From positions 275,286-339,285 of the forward strand of contig NZ_SCMP01000003.1 of NCBI RefSeq assembly GCF_005502935.1: a stretch of 64,000 nt of DNA, written 5' to 3'. The position numbers and the translations under genes were made by a program. The notes beneath the pieces were generated by a model that worked only from the letters and a program-made list of their open reading frames with translations, was not told where the DNA came from and searched no databases. Positions 1 through 9,756 of the stretch are shown here, piece by piece. The stretch's first letter is position 1, and each line of letters starts with the position of its first letter. This DNA comes from Pseudomonas sp. 2FG (GTDB taxonomy: Bacteria; Pseudomonadota; Gammaproteobacteria; Pseudomonadales; Pseudomonadaceae).

Positions 1-678
1 CCAGCCCCAGGCTTTAACCGCGTCACTGAGCGCAATCAAACCGCGCGTCAGCGCCGGCAAGGTCTGCCCGGAGTCGACAAATACTCGCACCACATCCGGC
101 ACCACATAGCCCAGGAGAAAGGCAACGATGATCAGCGAGGTGACCATCAGGATCAGCGGATAGAGCAATGCCAGCTGAATCTTCTGCCGCGACTGCTGGC
201 GCTGCTCGGTGTAATCCGCCAACTGCTCCAACACCGGGCCCAAATGCCCGGCGTGCTCACCGGCGGCCACCGTGGCGCGGTACAACTCGGGAAAGGCCGC
301 GGGAAATTCTCTCAGGCTAGCGGCCAGGCTATTGCCCTCCAGCACTCTGGCGCGCACGGCGAGCAGCATCGCCTCGATACGCGGTGCGGTGGATTGCGCA
401 GCGGCGGCGCGCAAGGCTTCTTCGATCGGCAACCCGGCCTGAATCAGGGTGGCCAACTGCCGGGTCAGCAACGCCAGGTCGCGGGCGGAAAGCCCACGAA
501 CGAAGCTGAAATGCCCGTCATTACTGGCTTGCTCGCGAGTGCGGGTGGCCTTCACCTGCAAGGGCGCCAACTGCCGCTCACGCAGCAACTGCCGCACTTG
601 GCGCGCGCTGTCGGCCTCCAGAACGCCTTTCTGCTGACGCCCCTTGGTGTCGAGGGCGAGGTACTCGAATGCGGCCAT
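1..678 (-). CDS. gspF: Type II secretion inner-membrane platform protein GspF (XcpS), C-terminus outside window
   Basis: GspF is the polytopic inner-membrane platform protein of the type II secretion system and works with the GspE ATPase to assemble the pseudopilus. I read the reverse strand from the ATG at 678: the protein opens MAAFEYLALDTKGRQQKG, a standard GspF/PilC N-terminus, then a first helical T2SSF domain (about residues 65-190) with GLPIEEALRAAA and VAAGEHAGHLGPVLEQLA, followed by a hydrophobic membrane segment (LALLYPLILMVTSLIIVAFL). About 226 of the usual roughly 400 residues lie in the window; the gene runs off position 1. It starts 13 bases after the gspE stop, so gspE-gspF are co-transcribed. 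Identification is firm; the missing half cannot be judged. Confidence 0.93.
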   Translation of the reverse strand, partial: MAAFEYLALDTKGRQQKGVLEADSARQVRQLLRERQLAPLQVKATRTREQASNDGHFSFVRGLSARDLALLTRQLATLIQAGLPIEEALRAAAAQSTAPRIEAMLLAVRARVLEGNSLAASLREFPAAFPELYRATVAAGEHAGHLGPVLEQLADYTEQRQQSRQKIQLALLYPLILMVTSLIIVAFLLGYVVPDVVRVFVDSGQTLPALTRGLIALSDAVKAWGW

Positions 679-691
679 GATGGTTCCTAGA

Positions 692-2179
692 TCACTCTTC
701 CCGTGTCACGCGCAGCACTTCTTCCAGGGTAGTCGTCCCCTCCAGCACCTTACGCCGACCATCCTCACGAATGCTCGGCCCAGAGCGGCGCGCATGTTGG
801 ATCATTTCCTGCTCGGAAGCGGCGTTGTGCACCAAGCTGCGCATGTGGTCATCGAACACCACCAGTTCATAGATACCGGTACGCCCGCGATAGCCCTGCT
901 GCTTGCACTCGGCGCAGCCACGGGCATGCTGGATCAGCGGTGGCTGCGCACTCTCGACGCCCAGCAGCGCACACTCCGCGGCATCGGCGGGGTAAGCCTC
1001 TTTGCAATGCGGGCAGAGCACACGTACCAGACGCTGGGCGAGCACCCCCAAGAGCGAAGACGACAACAGGAACGGCTCGACACCCATATCTACCAGCCGG
1101 GTAATGGCGCCGATGGCACTGTTGGTGTGCAGGGTGGAGAGCACCAGGTGACCGGTCAGCGACGCCTGCACGGCGATCTGTGCGGTTTCCTTGTCGCGAA
1201 TTTCGCCGACCATCACCACGTCCGGGTCCTGGCGCAAGATGGCGCGCAAGCCGCGGGCGAAGGTCATATCGACCTTGGGATTGACCTGAGTTTGACCTAT
1301 GCCTTCCAGGTGGTATTCGATCGGATCTTCGACCGTGAGAATGTTCCGCGTCCGGTCGTTGAGGCTGACCAAACTGGCATACAGCGTGGTGGTCTTACCC
1401 GAGCCGGTGGGGCCGGTGACCAGCAGAATCCCGTGGGGTTTGCGCACGGTTTCTTCCATCAGTTTGCGGTCCCGCGCGCACATGCCTAAATGCTGCAGCG
1501 ACAGGCGCCCCGCCTGCTTATCGAGCAAGCGCAGTACCACCCGCTCGCCATTCGCAGAAGGCAGAGTGGAGACCCGGATATCCACCTCGCGCCCACCCAC
1601 CCGCAGCGAAATTCGCCCGTCCTGCGGTATACGCTTCTCGGCGATATCCAACCGCGCCATGACCTTGATCCGCGACACCAGCAGCGCCGCCAGTTCGCGC
1701 TTGGGCTCCAACACTTCACGCAAGATACCGTCGACCCGGAAGCGGACGACCAGGCGTTTCTCGAAGGTTTCCAGGTGGATATCGGACGCGTTTTCCTTGA
1801 TCGCCTCACCGAGGATGGCATTGATCAGGCGGATGATCGGCGCGTCATCCTCCTGCTCCAGCAAGTCCTCGGTTTCTGGAATCTGCTCGGCCAGAGCAGC
1901 CAGGTCCATGCTGCCACCGATATCTTCGGCCAGCTGCATGGAGACGGAATCGTGTTGGTAAGCATTGGCCAGGGCCAGTTCAAAGGCGTCGGCCGAGAGC
2001 GCGCGCAAGGGCAGACGCCGCCCGGCGAAACGCTGCGCTTCGACCAGAGCCACCAGCTCAACCGTGGGCCGGTGCCCCAGACAAGCCTGGTCAGACTCGA
2101 CCAACAGCACCACACCATGGCGCCTGGCGAAACTGAATGGCAGCCGGCGTAGCGGCGCCTCGGCAGGGAGAGCGTTCAT
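692..2179 (-). CDS. gspE: Type II secretion ATPase GspE (XcpR)
   Basis: Cytoplasmic hexameric ATPase that powers type II secretion. The product is about 495 residues from the ATG at 2179 ([20 protein letters not shown]), close to the roughly 500 residues of XcpR. It shows the Walker A motif [12 protein letters not shown] at about residue 255, the Asp box/Walker B region ([20 protein letters not shown]), a His box ([18 protein letters not shown]), and the tetracysteine zinc site CPHC...CAEC at about 387-422 that is specific to GspE. I chose 2179 because GAAGG lies about 10 bases upstream; the open frame extends further to 2296 but that extension does not look like a GspE N-terminus. It is divergent from gspC-gspD, as in the xcp locus of P. 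aeruginosa. Confidence 0.95.
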   Translation of the reverse strand: MNALPAEAPLRRLPFSFARRHGVVLLVESDQACLGHRPTVELVALVEAQRFAGRRLPLRALSADAFELALANAYQHDSVSMQLAEDIGGSMDLAALAEQIPETEDLLEQEDDAPIIRLINAILGEAIKENASDIHLETFEKRLVVRFRVDGILREVLEPKRELAALLVSRIKVMARLDIAEKRIPQDGRISLRVGGREVDIRVSTLPSANGERVVLRLLDKQAGRLSLQHLGMCARDRKLMEETVRKPHGILLVTGPTGSGKTTTLYASLVSLNDRTRNILTVEDPIEYHLEGIGQTQVNPKVDMTFARGLRAILRQDPDVVMVGEIRDKETAQIAVQASLTGHLVLSTLHTNSAIGAITRLVDMGVEPFLLSSSLLGVLAQRLVRVLCPHCKEAYPADAAECALLGVESAQPPLIQHARGCAECKQQGYRGRTGIYELVVFDDHMRSLVHNAASEQEMIQHARRSGPSIREDGRRKVLEGTTTLEEVLRVTREE

Positions 2180-2427
2180 ATTGATCGGGCCTTCAAACGG
2201 TAATCTTGAGCAAGTATCACAGGCAAATTTGACCGGCGTACGTCGCGACTCCGCATTTTTTGTTGTTATAAATGCTCCCGCTACGGGAGGAATCACAGCG
2301 GTCTATCTTTAGCACATCAGACTATGGCACACACCCCCCGAATTGGTTGCGGAGCCAAGCCTGCTAACTGCTATGATCGAGCCGCGATCCACACCACCAA
2401 TAACAACAAATTCACGGAGTGACGCCC

Positions 2428-3075
2428 TTGCCCTTCCCTGGATCTCAGCGCTGGCTGCAATTGCAGGCCCCGACATTAGTCGGTGCCGCGCTGATCCTAG
2501 CCATGAGCCTCAGTTTAGCCTGGCAAACTACCGACTGGCTGCGCCTGCTGCGTGCTCCGGCCCACTCCACCAGCACCGATACCCCCGCCGTGCTCGCAGC
2601 CCCTGCACTGGAACGCCTGGAACCCCTGTTCGGCACCAGCAGCACAGCCAGCGATGCTCCACCACCGGCCACTAATCTGCGCCTAAGCTTGCATGGCAGC
2701 TTCGTACATGCCAATCCGCAACGTTCTAGCGCGATCATCCAGCGCGAAGGCAGCAAACCACAGCGCTATGCCGTCGGCGTCGAATTGGACCAAGGGGTCC
2801 GCCTGCATGCGGTCTATCGCGACCGCGTGGAGCTTGAACGCAATGGCCACCTGGAAAGCCTGCCCTTCCCCACCCGCAAGAACAGCGCAAACAGCGCTAG
2901 CGATGGCGAAGCCGCACCCGCAGAAGACTCGGTCGATCAATTGTCTACGCTGCAGGAAGACAATGCCGCACAGCTGCGCGAACGCATGGACGCCCTGCGT
3001 CAACAGATGGATGCCGCCGGCACCCTACCCGCCGCCGAACCCAATTCCACCGAACAGCCCACGGAAAGCGACTGA
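2428..3075 (+). CDS. gspC: Type II secretion coupling protein GspC (XcpP)
   Basis: GspC is a bitopic inner-membrane protein that links the inner-membrane platform to the GspD secretin. The product of about 215 residues has a short cytoplasmic head, one membrane span (VGAALILAMSLSLAW, near residues 18-35), a proline-rich periplasmic linker, the HR domain (LRLSLHGSFVHANPQRSSAI ... QRYAVGVELDQGVRLHAVYR) and a C-terminal coiled coil (LQEDNAAQLRERMDALRQQM) instead of a PDZ domain, as in XcpP. A GTG at 2419 is in frame, but the only ribosome site, ACGGAG at 2414-2419, overlaps it; a TTG at 2428 has proper spacing to that site and is my preferred start. A TATGAT at 2372-2377 could be a -10 box. It lies 4 bases before gspD. 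Confidence 0.85.
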   Translation: MPFPGSQRWLQLQAPTLVGAALILAMSLSLAWQTTDWLRLLRAPAHSTSTDTPAVLAAPALERLEPLFGTSSTASDAPPPATNLRLSLHGSFVHANPQRSSAIIQREGSKPQRYAVGVELDQGVRLHAVYRDRVELERNGHLESLPFPTRKNSANSASDGEAAPAEDSVDQLSTLQEDNAAQLRERMDALRQQMDAAGTLPAAEPNSTEQPTESD

Positions 3076-3079
3076 CACG

Positions 3080-5035
3080 ATGTCCCCGATTCTCTCTCGC
3101 CTCACTTGCGCCCTGCTCGCCACCGGCCTGATGGCTATGCCACTGCCGTCGAGTGCGGCGATCACACCCGCATCAACAAGCGCCAACCAACAGGAGGAGC
3201 GCTGGACGATCAACCTGAAGGACGCCGAAATCCGCGAGTTCATCGACCAGATCGCCGAGATCACCGGCGAGACCTTCATCGTCGATCCACGGGTCAAGGG
3301 CCAGGTCAGCGTGGTGTCCAAGGCGGCACTGTCGCTGAGCGAGATCTATCAACTGTTCCTCTCGGTGATGGCCACTCACGGTTTTAGCGTGATCACGCAA
3401 GGCGAGCAGGCCCGCATCGTGCCCAACGCCGAAGCCAAGGCCGAAGCCGATGGCGGCCGCGCCGCGCCAGATCGCCTGGAAACCCGTCTGATCCAGGTGC
3501 AGCACGGCTCGGTGACGGAGCTGATTCCGCTGATCCGCCCACTCGTACCGCAATACGGTCACCTGGCCGCAGTGACCTCGGCCAACGCCCTGATCATCAG
3601 CGACCGCAGCGCCAATATCGCGCGCATCGAAGACCTGATCCATCAGCTCGACCAGAAGAGCGATCACGACTACAGCGTGCTCAACCTGCAGCACGCCTGG
3701 GTGATGGATGCCGCCGAAGCACTCAATGCCGCCCTCGCCCGCGGCCAGGCCAAAGGCGCCTCCGGTGCTCAGGTCATTGCCGATGCCCGCACCAACCGCC
3801 TGATCCTCCTGGGCCCGCCGGCCGCCCGCGCCAAACTGGTGGCGCTGGCACAGTCTCTCGATACTCCCACCACGCGCTCGGCCAACACTCGCGTGATCCG
3901 CCTGCGGCATAACGATGCCAAGGCGCTGGCGCAGACTCTCGGGGAAATTTCCGAAGGGTTGAAAGCTCCAGCCGCCACCGGCGAAGCCGCCGGCAAGCCG
4001 CAGGACATCATGATTCGTGCCGATGAGAGCCTGAATGCCCTGGTTCTACTGGCCGAACCAGACCTGGTGGCGACGCTGGAAGACATCGTCCGCCAGCTCG
4101 ATGTACCGCGCGCCCAGGTGTTGGTAGAGGCGGCCATCGTCGAGGTATCCGGCGATATCACCGATGCCCTCGGCGTGCAATGGGCAGTAGATGCCCGCGG
4201 CAACACCGGCGGACTCGGCGGGGTCAACTTCGGCGGCACCGGACTGTCGGTCGGTTCCGTGCTGCAAGCCATTCAAGACACCAAGAACGACGTAGACAAT
4301 CCGCTGCTGAACACCCTTCCGGATGGCGCGATCATCGGCATCGGCACCGACCACTTCGGCGCCCTGATCACCGCGCTGTCGGCCAACAGCAACAGCAACC
4401 TGCTGTCCACCCCGAGCCTGCTGACCCTGGACAACCAGAAGGCGGAAATCCTGGTCGGCCAGAACGTGCCCTTCCAGACCGGCACCTTCACCACCGATGC
4501 ATCCGGGGCTAACAACCCTTTCACCACCATCGAGCGCCAGGATATCGGCGTCACCCTCAAGGTCACCCCGCACATCAACGAAGGCGCCTCCCTGCGCCTG
4601 GAGATCGAGCAGGAGATCTCCTCCATCGCCCCCGCCGCCACCCTCACCGCTCAGGCGGTGGACCTGATCACCAACAAGCGCTCGATCAAGAGCACCATCC
4701 TCGCCGAAGATGGCCAGGTCATAGTGCTCGGCGGGCTGATTCAGGACGACATCACCAAGACCGACTCGAAAGTCCCGCTGTTGGGCGATATCCCCTGGCT
4801 GGGCCGGCTGTTCCGCTCGACCAGGGACCAGCACGTCAAGCGCAACCTGATGGTCTTCCTGCGCCCCAGCGTGGTCCGCGACGGCGCCGGTCTGGCGGCC
4901 CTGTCCGGGAAGAAATACAGTGACATCCGCGTGCTCGGCGACCAAACCAACACCGCTCGCCCGGGTCTTCTGCCGCACAACCCCGGAAAGCTGTTCGACG
5001 GCCATGGCGACTCGGCGATCGACCTGCGCCAATAG
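3080..5035 (+). CDS. gspD: Type II secretion outer-membrane secretin GspD (XcpQ)
   Basis: Forms the multimeric outer-membrane channel of the type II secretion system. About 651 residues from the ATG at 3080, near the length of XcpQ. A signal peptide is visible (LTCALLATGLMAMPLPSSAA, cleavage near residue 29). Then come the N0 domain (WTINLKDAEIREFIDQIAEI), N1-N3 repeats (for example TRLIQVQHGSVTELIPLIRPL and NTRVIRLRHNDAKALAQTL) and the C-terminal secretin domain with LLSTPSLLTLDNQKAEILVG, VPFQTGTF and VIVLGGLIQDD...PLLGDIPWLGRLFR. The longer open frame starting at 2693 overlaps gspC and is not the start. gspC and gspD form a two-gene operon closed by a strong terminator at 5062. Confidence 0.95.
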   Translation: MSPILSRLTCALLATGLMAMPLPSSAAITPASTSANQQEERWTINLKDAEIREFIDQIAEITGETFIVDPRVKGQVSVVSKAALSLSEIYQLFLSVMATHGFSVITQGEQARIVPNAEAKAEADGGRAAPDRLETRLIQVQHGSVTELIPLIRPLVPQYGHLAAVTSANALIISDRSANIARIEDLIHQLDQKSDHDYSVLNLQHAWVMDAAEALNAALARGQAKGASGAQVIADARTNRLILLGPPAARAKLVALAQSLDTPTTRSANTRVIRLRHNDAKALAQTLGEISEGLKAPAATGEAAGKPQDIMIRADESLNALVLLAEPDLVATLEDIVRQLDVPRAQVLVEAAIVEVSGDITDALGVQWAVDARGNTGGLGGVNFGGTGLSVGSVLQAIQDTKNDVDNPLLNTLPDGAIIGIGTDHFGALITALSANSNSNLLSTPSLLTLDNQKAEILVGQNVPFQTGTFTTDASGANNPFTTIERQDIGVTLKVTPHINEGASLRLEIEQEISSIAPAATLTAQAVDLITNKRSIKSTILAEDGQVIVLGGLIQDDITKTDSKVPLLGDIPWLGRLFRSTRDQHVKRNLMVFLRPSVVRDGAGLAALSGKKYSDIRVLGDQTNTARPGLLPHNPGKLFDGHGDSAIDLRQ

Positions 5036-5061
5036 TCGAGCCGCGCCACCAACAGGCGCAT

Positions 5062-5104
5062 AAAAAACGGGCGACGTGCCTTTCAGCGACGTCGCCTGTT
5101 TTTT
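5062..5104. terminator. Bidirectional Rho-independent terminator between gspD and the GlsB-type gene
   Basis: A run of A, a stem GGGCGACGT pairing with ACGTCGCC around an 11-base loop, then a run of T. It can stop gspD transcription rightward and the small membrane-protein gene leftward. Confidence 0.85.
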
Positions 5105-5116
5105 ATGGGGTACGGC

Positions 5117-5362
5117 TCAAGCTTTTTTGATCAAGCCAACGATAAACAACAACACTACCGCACCGATCACCGCCGTGAGCAGTGAGCCAATCACCCCTCC
5201 ACCTGCCGACACACCGAGATAGCTGAACAAGTGCCCACCGATTACCGCGCCGACTATCCCCACCACCAGATTGCCGACCAGACCAAAACCGCCACCGCGC
5301 ATCAACTTACCGGCAATCCAGCCGGCGATAGCGCCAATAATCAAGAACAGTATCAGGCTCAT
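5117..5362 (-). CDS. GlsB/YeaQ/YmgE family stress-response membrane protein
   Basis: An 81-residue, very hydrophobic protein with three predicted membrane segments: LILFLIIGAIAGWIAGKLM, a glycine-rich stretch (FGLVGNLVVGIVGAVIGGHL), and VIGSLLTAVIGAVVLLFIVG ending in LIKKA. The GAIAGWIAGKLMRG opening and the GGG-NLVVGIVGAVIGG pattern are the hallmarks of the transglycosylase-associated/YeaQ-YmgE family, which is often stress induced but whose biochemical role is unknown. The ATG at 5362 has AAGGGG upstream with good spacing, so the longer open frame to 5434 is not needed. It is a single-gene unit sharing the terminator at 5062 with gspD. Confidence 0.88.
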   Translation of the reverse strand: MSLILFLIIGAIAGWIAGKLMRGGGFGLVGNLVVGIVGAVIGGHLFSYLGVSAGGGVIGSLLTAVIGAVVLLFIVGLIKKA

Positions 5363-5471
5363 GTGCACCCCTTCATCTGTGGTTAGTCCTACAAGACTAG
5401 ACCTTGCTGAAGCGGGTGCGCCGCTGACATGCATGGGGTGGACTTGAGTGCGCCTCTAGCAGGAGCAGAGC

Positions 5472-6223
5472 TCAGAGATAAATCATCTTGCGCGTCATCC
5501 CACCGTCGACCACAAACTCCTGCCCAGAGACGAAGCCGGCATTGCCCGACAAGAGCCAGGCGACCAACTCGGCAACGTCCTCGACAGTGCCCACCCGACC
5601 AGCCGGATGCTGGGCATGCTCGAGGTCGGACAGCGGCGCGCGGAAAGATCGCGCGCGTCGATCCAACCGGGGCTGACCGCGTTAACCCGCACCGCTGGGC
5701 CGAGACTGACCGCCAGCGCGTGCGTCAGTGCCAGCAGGCCGCCTTTGCTGGCGGCGCAAGCTTCCGAGTCCGGCTCGGACTGCCAAGCGCGGGTAGAGGT
5801 GAGATTGACGATAGAACCGTAATGAGCGCGCAGATAAGGCGCGCAATACTTGGCCAGCAGCAGCGGGCCGCTGAGATTGACCGCCAACACCCGATTCCAC
5901 TGATTCAGCTCGAGACTTTCCAGAGGCGGGTTATGCGGTTCGGCGATGGCGGCGTTATTGATCAGCGCATCGAGGCGGCCGAACTGGCCGAGCACTTCGG
6001 CCACCCCGACCACTACCTGGCTTTCCTGGGCAACGTCCATCGCCACGAACCAGGCATTGTCACCCAAGGCCTTGGCTACCTTGGAGCCACGCACGCGGTC
6101 GGTATCGGCCAACACCACCTACCAACCTTCGGCGATCAGTCAGGCCGCGATGCCCAAACCAATGCCGCGCGCCGCACCGGTGACTAGCGCAACTCTGCCG
6201 TTATTCGGGGTCGCGGGTTGCAC
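5472..6223 (-). pseudogene. Broken SDR-family oxidoreductase gene (two in-frame stops and a frameshift)
   Basis: Reading leftward from a GTG at 6223 gives an intact SDR cofactor motif (VALVTGAARGIGLGIAA) that runs into a TGA where a Trp is expected and, six codons later, a TAG where a Gln is expected, before [11 protein letters not shown] resumes in the same frame. The middle contains [12 protein letters not shown], the catalytic region ([12 protein letters not shown]...[16 protein letters not shown]) and [13 protein letters not shown]. Near 5640-5660 the frame shifts, and the tail ([18 protein letters not shown]...[14 protein letters not shown]) continues in another frame. Three separate lesions make sequencing error unlikely. 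It begins 11 bases after metZ; P. aeruginosa has an intact SDR gene in this position, so loss here is probably recent. Confidence 0.88.
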
Positions 6224-6234
6224 TCCCCAGTCAA

Positions 6235-7446
6235 TCACAAGGTTGCGAGACCACGCGCCAGGTCTGCCTTGAGGTCGGCCACATCTTCCAGACCTACGGC
6301 AACGCGGATCAGGCTGTCACGAATACCCGCAGCCGCGCGTTCCTCCGGCGATAGGCGCCCATGCGAGGTGGTGCTCGGGTGGGTAATGGTGGACTTGCTG
6401 TCACCCAGGTTGGCGGTGATGGAAAGCAGGCGAGTCGCGTCGATAAAGCGCCAGGCACCGTCCTTGCCACCCTGCACTTCGAAACTGACCACCGCACCGA
6501 AGCCGCTCTGCTGGCGCTTGGCCAACTCATGCTGCGGGTGACTGGGCAAGCCAGCGTAATGCACCTTCTCAATGCCGGGCTGCTGCTCCAGCCACTCGGC
6601 CAAAGCCTGGGCGCCGGCACAATGGGCTTGCATGCGCAGGCGCAGGGTTTCCAGGCCCTTGAGGAACACCCAGGCATTGAACGGACTGAGCGTCGGCCCA
6701 GCGGTTCGCAGGAACCCCACGACTTCTTTCATTTGCTCGGCACGACCTGCCACTACGCCGCCCAGGCATCGCCCCTGACCGTCGATGAACTTGGTCGCAG
6801 AGTGCACAACGATATCCGCCCCCAGGGCCAACGGCTTTTGCAACACCGGCGTGCAGAAGCAGTTGTCCACGACCAGCGACGCCCCATGGCTATGCGCCAC
6901 CTCGGCCAAGGCCGCGATATCCACCAGTTCGGCCAGCGGATTGGACGGTGACTCGACGAACAGCAGCTTGGTATTGGGCTTGCAAGCATTTGCCCAGGCA
7001 GACAGATCCGCCAACGGCACGTAGTCGACCTGCACAGCGAAACGCTTCAGGTACTTTTCAAACAAGCTGATGGTCGAGCCAAACACGCTGCGCGAAACCA
7101 GTACGTGATCGCCCGCACTGCAGAGGGCCATCACCGTGGCCAGAATGGCCGACATGCCCGAGGCCGTCGCGACAGCCTGTTCGGCACCTTCCAGCGCGGC
7201 GATACGCTCTTCAAAAGCGCGCACCGTCGGGTTGGTGTAACGCGAGTAGACGTTGCCCGGCACCTCGCCAGCAAAGCGCGCGGCCGCGTCCGCTGCGGTG
7301 CGAAAGACATAGCTGGAGGTGAAGAACAACGGCTCACCGTGTTCGCCTTCCGGCGTGCGGCGTTGACCGGCGCGTACCGCCAGGGTGTCGAAACCTACAC
7401 CTTCGAGGTCGCTGTCCAGCCGGCCGGCATCCCAATCCTCTGTCAT
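6235..7446 (-). CDS. metZ: O-succinylhomoserine sulfhydrylase MetZ
   Basis: PLP-dependent enzyme of the Cys/Met metabolism family that forms homocysteine directly from O-succinylhomoserine and sulfide, the route Pseudomonas uses for methionine. The product is 403 residues, the usual length. It contains YSRYTNPTVRAFEERIAALEG, the PLP-phosphate region ATASGMSAI, the aspartate region LVVDNCFCTPVLQKPLALGA and the PLP lysine in SATKFIDGQGR (near residue 218). The C-terminal half has SLGDSKST-like NLGDSKSTITHPSTTSH. The ATG at 7446 follows purF by about 40 bases, so purF-metZ may be co-transcribed. The gene after it is a pseudogene, but metZ itself shows no damage. Confidence 0.93.
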   Translation of the reverse strand: MTEDWDAGRLDSDLEGVGFDTLAVRAGQRRTPEGEHGEPLFFTSSYVFRTAADAAARFAGEVPGNVYSRYTNPTVRAFEERIAALEGAEQAVATASGMSAILATVMALCSAGDHVLVSRSVFGSTISLFEKYLKRFAVQVDYVPLADLSAWANACKPNTKLLFVESPSNPLAELVDIAALAEVAHSHGASLVVDNCFCTPVLQKPLALGADIVVHSATKFIDGQGRCLGGVVAGRAEQMKEVVGFLRTAGPTLSPFNAWVFLKGLETLRLRMQAHCAGAQALAEWLEQQPGIEKVHYAGLPSHPQHELAKRQQSGFGAVVSFEVQGGKDGAWRFIDATRLLSITANLGDSKSTITHPSTTSHGRLSPEERAAAGIRDSLIRVAVGLEDVADLKADLARGLATL

Positions 7447-7486
7447 GCCGCTACTCCGTCAGTTGTTTTATCGAGCACTTGATTGA

Positions 7487-8992
7487 TCAATTATTATACA
7501 GATCGATGATACCGCTGACCGCGTGGGTCTTGACCTTGGACGAATCGTTACGCGCCTGTTCGATCTTGTTCAGATAAGCCTCGTTGACGTCGCCGGTGAC
7601 ATAGTTGCCATCAAAAACCGAGCAGTCGAAATGCTCGATCTTGACCTTTCCGCCACCCACCGCATCGATCAGGTCGCTAAGATCCTGGTAAATCAGCCAA
7701 TCGGCGCCGATCAGCTCGGCCACTTCTTCGGTCGTACGGCTGTGTGCGATCAGCTCATGGGCGCTCGGCATGTCGATGCCATACACGTTCGGGTAACGCA
7801 CGGCCGGCGCGGCCGAGCAGAAGTAGACGTTTTTCGCCCCGGCTTCGCGCGCCATCTGGATGATCTGCTTGCAGGTGGTGCCACGGACGATGGAGTCGTC
7901 CACCAGCATGACGTTCTTGCCGCGGAACTCCAGCTCGATGGCGTTGAGCTTCTGGCGTACGGATTTCTTCCGCGCCGCCTGCCCCGGCATGATGAAGGTG
8001 CGGCCGATATAACGGTTCTTCACGAAGCCTTCGCGGAACTTCACCCCCAGGTGGTTCGCCAGCTCCAGCGCAGCCGTGCGACTGGTGTCGGGAATCGGGA
8101 TGACCACGTCGATATCGTGCTGCGGACGCTCGCGGAGGATCTTCTCCGCCAGCTTCTCGCCCATGCGCAGGCGCGCCTTGTACACCGAGACACCGTCCAT
8201 GATCGAGTCCGGACGCGCCAGGTAGACGTGTTCGAAGATGCACGGCGAGTAATGCGGATTAGTCGCGCACTGACGGGTAGAGAGCTTGCCGTCTTCGGCG
8301 ATGTACACCGCCTCGCCCGGCGCCAGGTCACGGATCAGGGTGAAACCGAGGACATCCAGCGAGACGCTTTCCGAGGCGATCATGTACTCCACGCCTTCGT
8401 CGGTGTGACGCTGACCGAAGACGATCGGGCGGATCCCGTTCGGATCGCGGAAACCGACAATGCCGTAACCGGTAATCATCGCCACCACCGCGTAACCACC
8501 GCGGCAACGCTTGTGCACATCGCTCACCGCGGCGAACACATCATCTTCGGTTGGCTGCAGCTTGCCGCGTACGGCCAGCTCATGGGCAAACACGTTGAGC
8601 AGCACTTCCGAGTCGGAGTTGGTGTTGACGTGGCGCAGGTCGGACTCGTAAATCTCCTTGGCCAGTTGCTCGACGTTGGTCAAATTACCGTTGTGCGCCA
8701 GCGTGATGCCATACGGCGAGTTGACGTAGAACGGCTGCGCCTCGGCAGAACTGGAGCTGCCGGCAGTCGGGTAACGCACATGGCCGATGCCCATGTGGCC
8801 GACCAGACGCTGCATATGGCGCTGCTGGAACACATCGCGCACCAGACCGTTGTCTTTACGCAGAAATAACCGGCCGTCATGGCTGGTCACGATACCGGCA
8901 GCGTCCTGGCCGCGGTGCTGGAGGACGGTTAGCGCGTCATACAGCGCCTGATTGACGTTCGACTTACCGACGATACCGACGATGCCACACAT
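7487..8992 (-). CDS. purF: Amidophosphoribosyltransferase PurF
   Basis: Catalyses the first committed step of purine synthesis: PRPP and glutamine give 5-phosphoribosylamine. I take the ATG at 8992, which places the catalytic cysteine right after the initiator Met ([15 protein letters not shown]), as required for the N-terminal nucleophile glutaminase; an upstream in-frame start at 9001 would mask it. The class II glutamine amidotransferase half carries [17 protein letters not shown] and LAHNGNLTN, and the phosphoribosyltransferase half carries the PRPP loop [13 protein letters not shown] at about residue 361. Length is 501 residues, standard. It follows cvpA, the classic cvpA-purF arrangement. 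Confidence 0.96.
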   Translation of the reverse strand: MCGIVGIVGKSNVNQALYDALTVLQHRGQDAAGIVTSHDGRLFLRKDNGLVRDVFQQRHMQRLVGHMGIGHVRYPTAGSSSSAEAQPFYVNSPYGITLAHNGNLTNVEQLAKEIYESDLRHVNTNSDSEVLLNVFAHELAVRGKLQPTEDDVFAAVSDVHKRCRGGYAVVAMITGYGIVGFRDPNGIRPIVFGQRHTDEGVEYMIASESVSLDVLGFTLIRDLAPGEAVYIAEDGKLSTRQCATNPHYSPCIFEHVYLARPDSIMDGVSVYKARLRMGEKLAEKILRERPQHDIDVVIPIPDTSRTAALELANHLGVKFREGFVKNRYIGRTFIMPGQAARKKSVRQKLNAIELEFRGKNVMLVDDSIVRGTTCKQIIQMAREAGAKNVYFCSAAPAVRYPNVYGIDMPSAHELIAHSRTTEEVAELIGADWLIYQDLSDLIDAVGGGKVKIEHFDCSVFDGNYVTGDVNEAYLNKIEQARNDSSKVKTHAVSGIIDLYNN

Positions 8993-9037
8993 GTGACGCA
9001 ACCCCTACTCAGTGAATCAGGCTAATTCTGAAAGCTC

Positions 9038-9592
9038 TTACGGCAGTTTAGGCTGCAAGAGACCTTCTTTAAACGGCAGCTCAGCAGGTGCGCTGATACC
9101 GCTGGCAAGCCACTGACTGGCAAGCCCCAAAATGAGATTTTTCGACCAGTCGGCGACCAACAAGAAATGCGGCACCAGACTCGACTGCTGCCACCAAGAA
9201 TCCTGTTGCACCGGTGCCAGGCTGAGCAAGCCGACCAGCAGCACCACCAACAAAGCTCCGCGCGCGGAGCCGAAGGCCATGCCGAGAACACGATCAGTGC
9301 CCGAAAGGCCGGTGACCCGGACCAGCTCGCCAATGAGGAAATTGAGCAAGGCGCCGACCAACAAGGTGGCTACAAACAGAATGGCGCAGCCGGCAATGAC
9401 GCGGGCCGAGGGTGTTTCGATAAATTCGACGAGATGCTGCGAGAGCGCGCCACCGAACATCCAGGCGACGACCCCAGCAATGATCCAGGTGACCAGCGAC
9501 AGAGCCTCTTTAACGAAGCCACGTTTTAAGCTGATTAAGCTGGAGACGGCGATGACGGCGATAATCGCCCAATCGACCCAGGTGAATGGCAC
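9038..9592 (-). CDS. cvpA: CvpA family inner-membrane protein
   Basis: A 184-residue membrane protein of the CvpA family, linked in E. coli to colicin V production and envelope integrity; molecular function is unclear. Four hydrophobic segments are visible: FTWVDWAIIAVIAVSSLISL, ALSLVTWIIAGVVAWMFG, VIAGCAILFVATLLVGALLN and GALLVVLLVGLLSL. The motif GTDRVLGMAFGSARGALLV is the conserved CvpA loop. It lies 45 bases before purF in the same direction and downstream of the SPOR-domain gene, a conserved arrangement in Gammaproteobacteria. Confidence 0.92.
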   Translation of the reverse strand: MPFTWVDWAIIAVIAVSSLISLKRGFVKEALSLVTWIIAGVVAWMFGGALSQHLVEFIETPSARVIAGCAILFVATLLVGALLNFLIGELVRVTGLSGTDRVLGMAFGSARGALLVVLLVGLLSLAPVQQDSWWQQSSLVPHFLLVADWSKNLILGLASQWLASGISAPAELPFKEGLLQPKLP

Positions 9593-9756
9593 GGTGCAGC
9601 CTACGAACGGAAAAGGCGCTGCATTTTAACAGAGCCCTTCCCAAGGGGTAAGCCGAGGATTCGACCGACTCGGATTTATTCAGCGCCTTTGCGCTTAAAA
9701 CATCTGACACCAGCACGACAAAGCGTCTGATTTGCCACCTTCTCTTGAACGGGTCC

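Noticed and set aside
2180..2418. Lux-box type quorum-sensing site between gspE and gspC
   Set aside because: The xcp promoters of P. aeruginosa are quorum controlled, but I could not find a convincing dyad of the CT-N12-AG type here.
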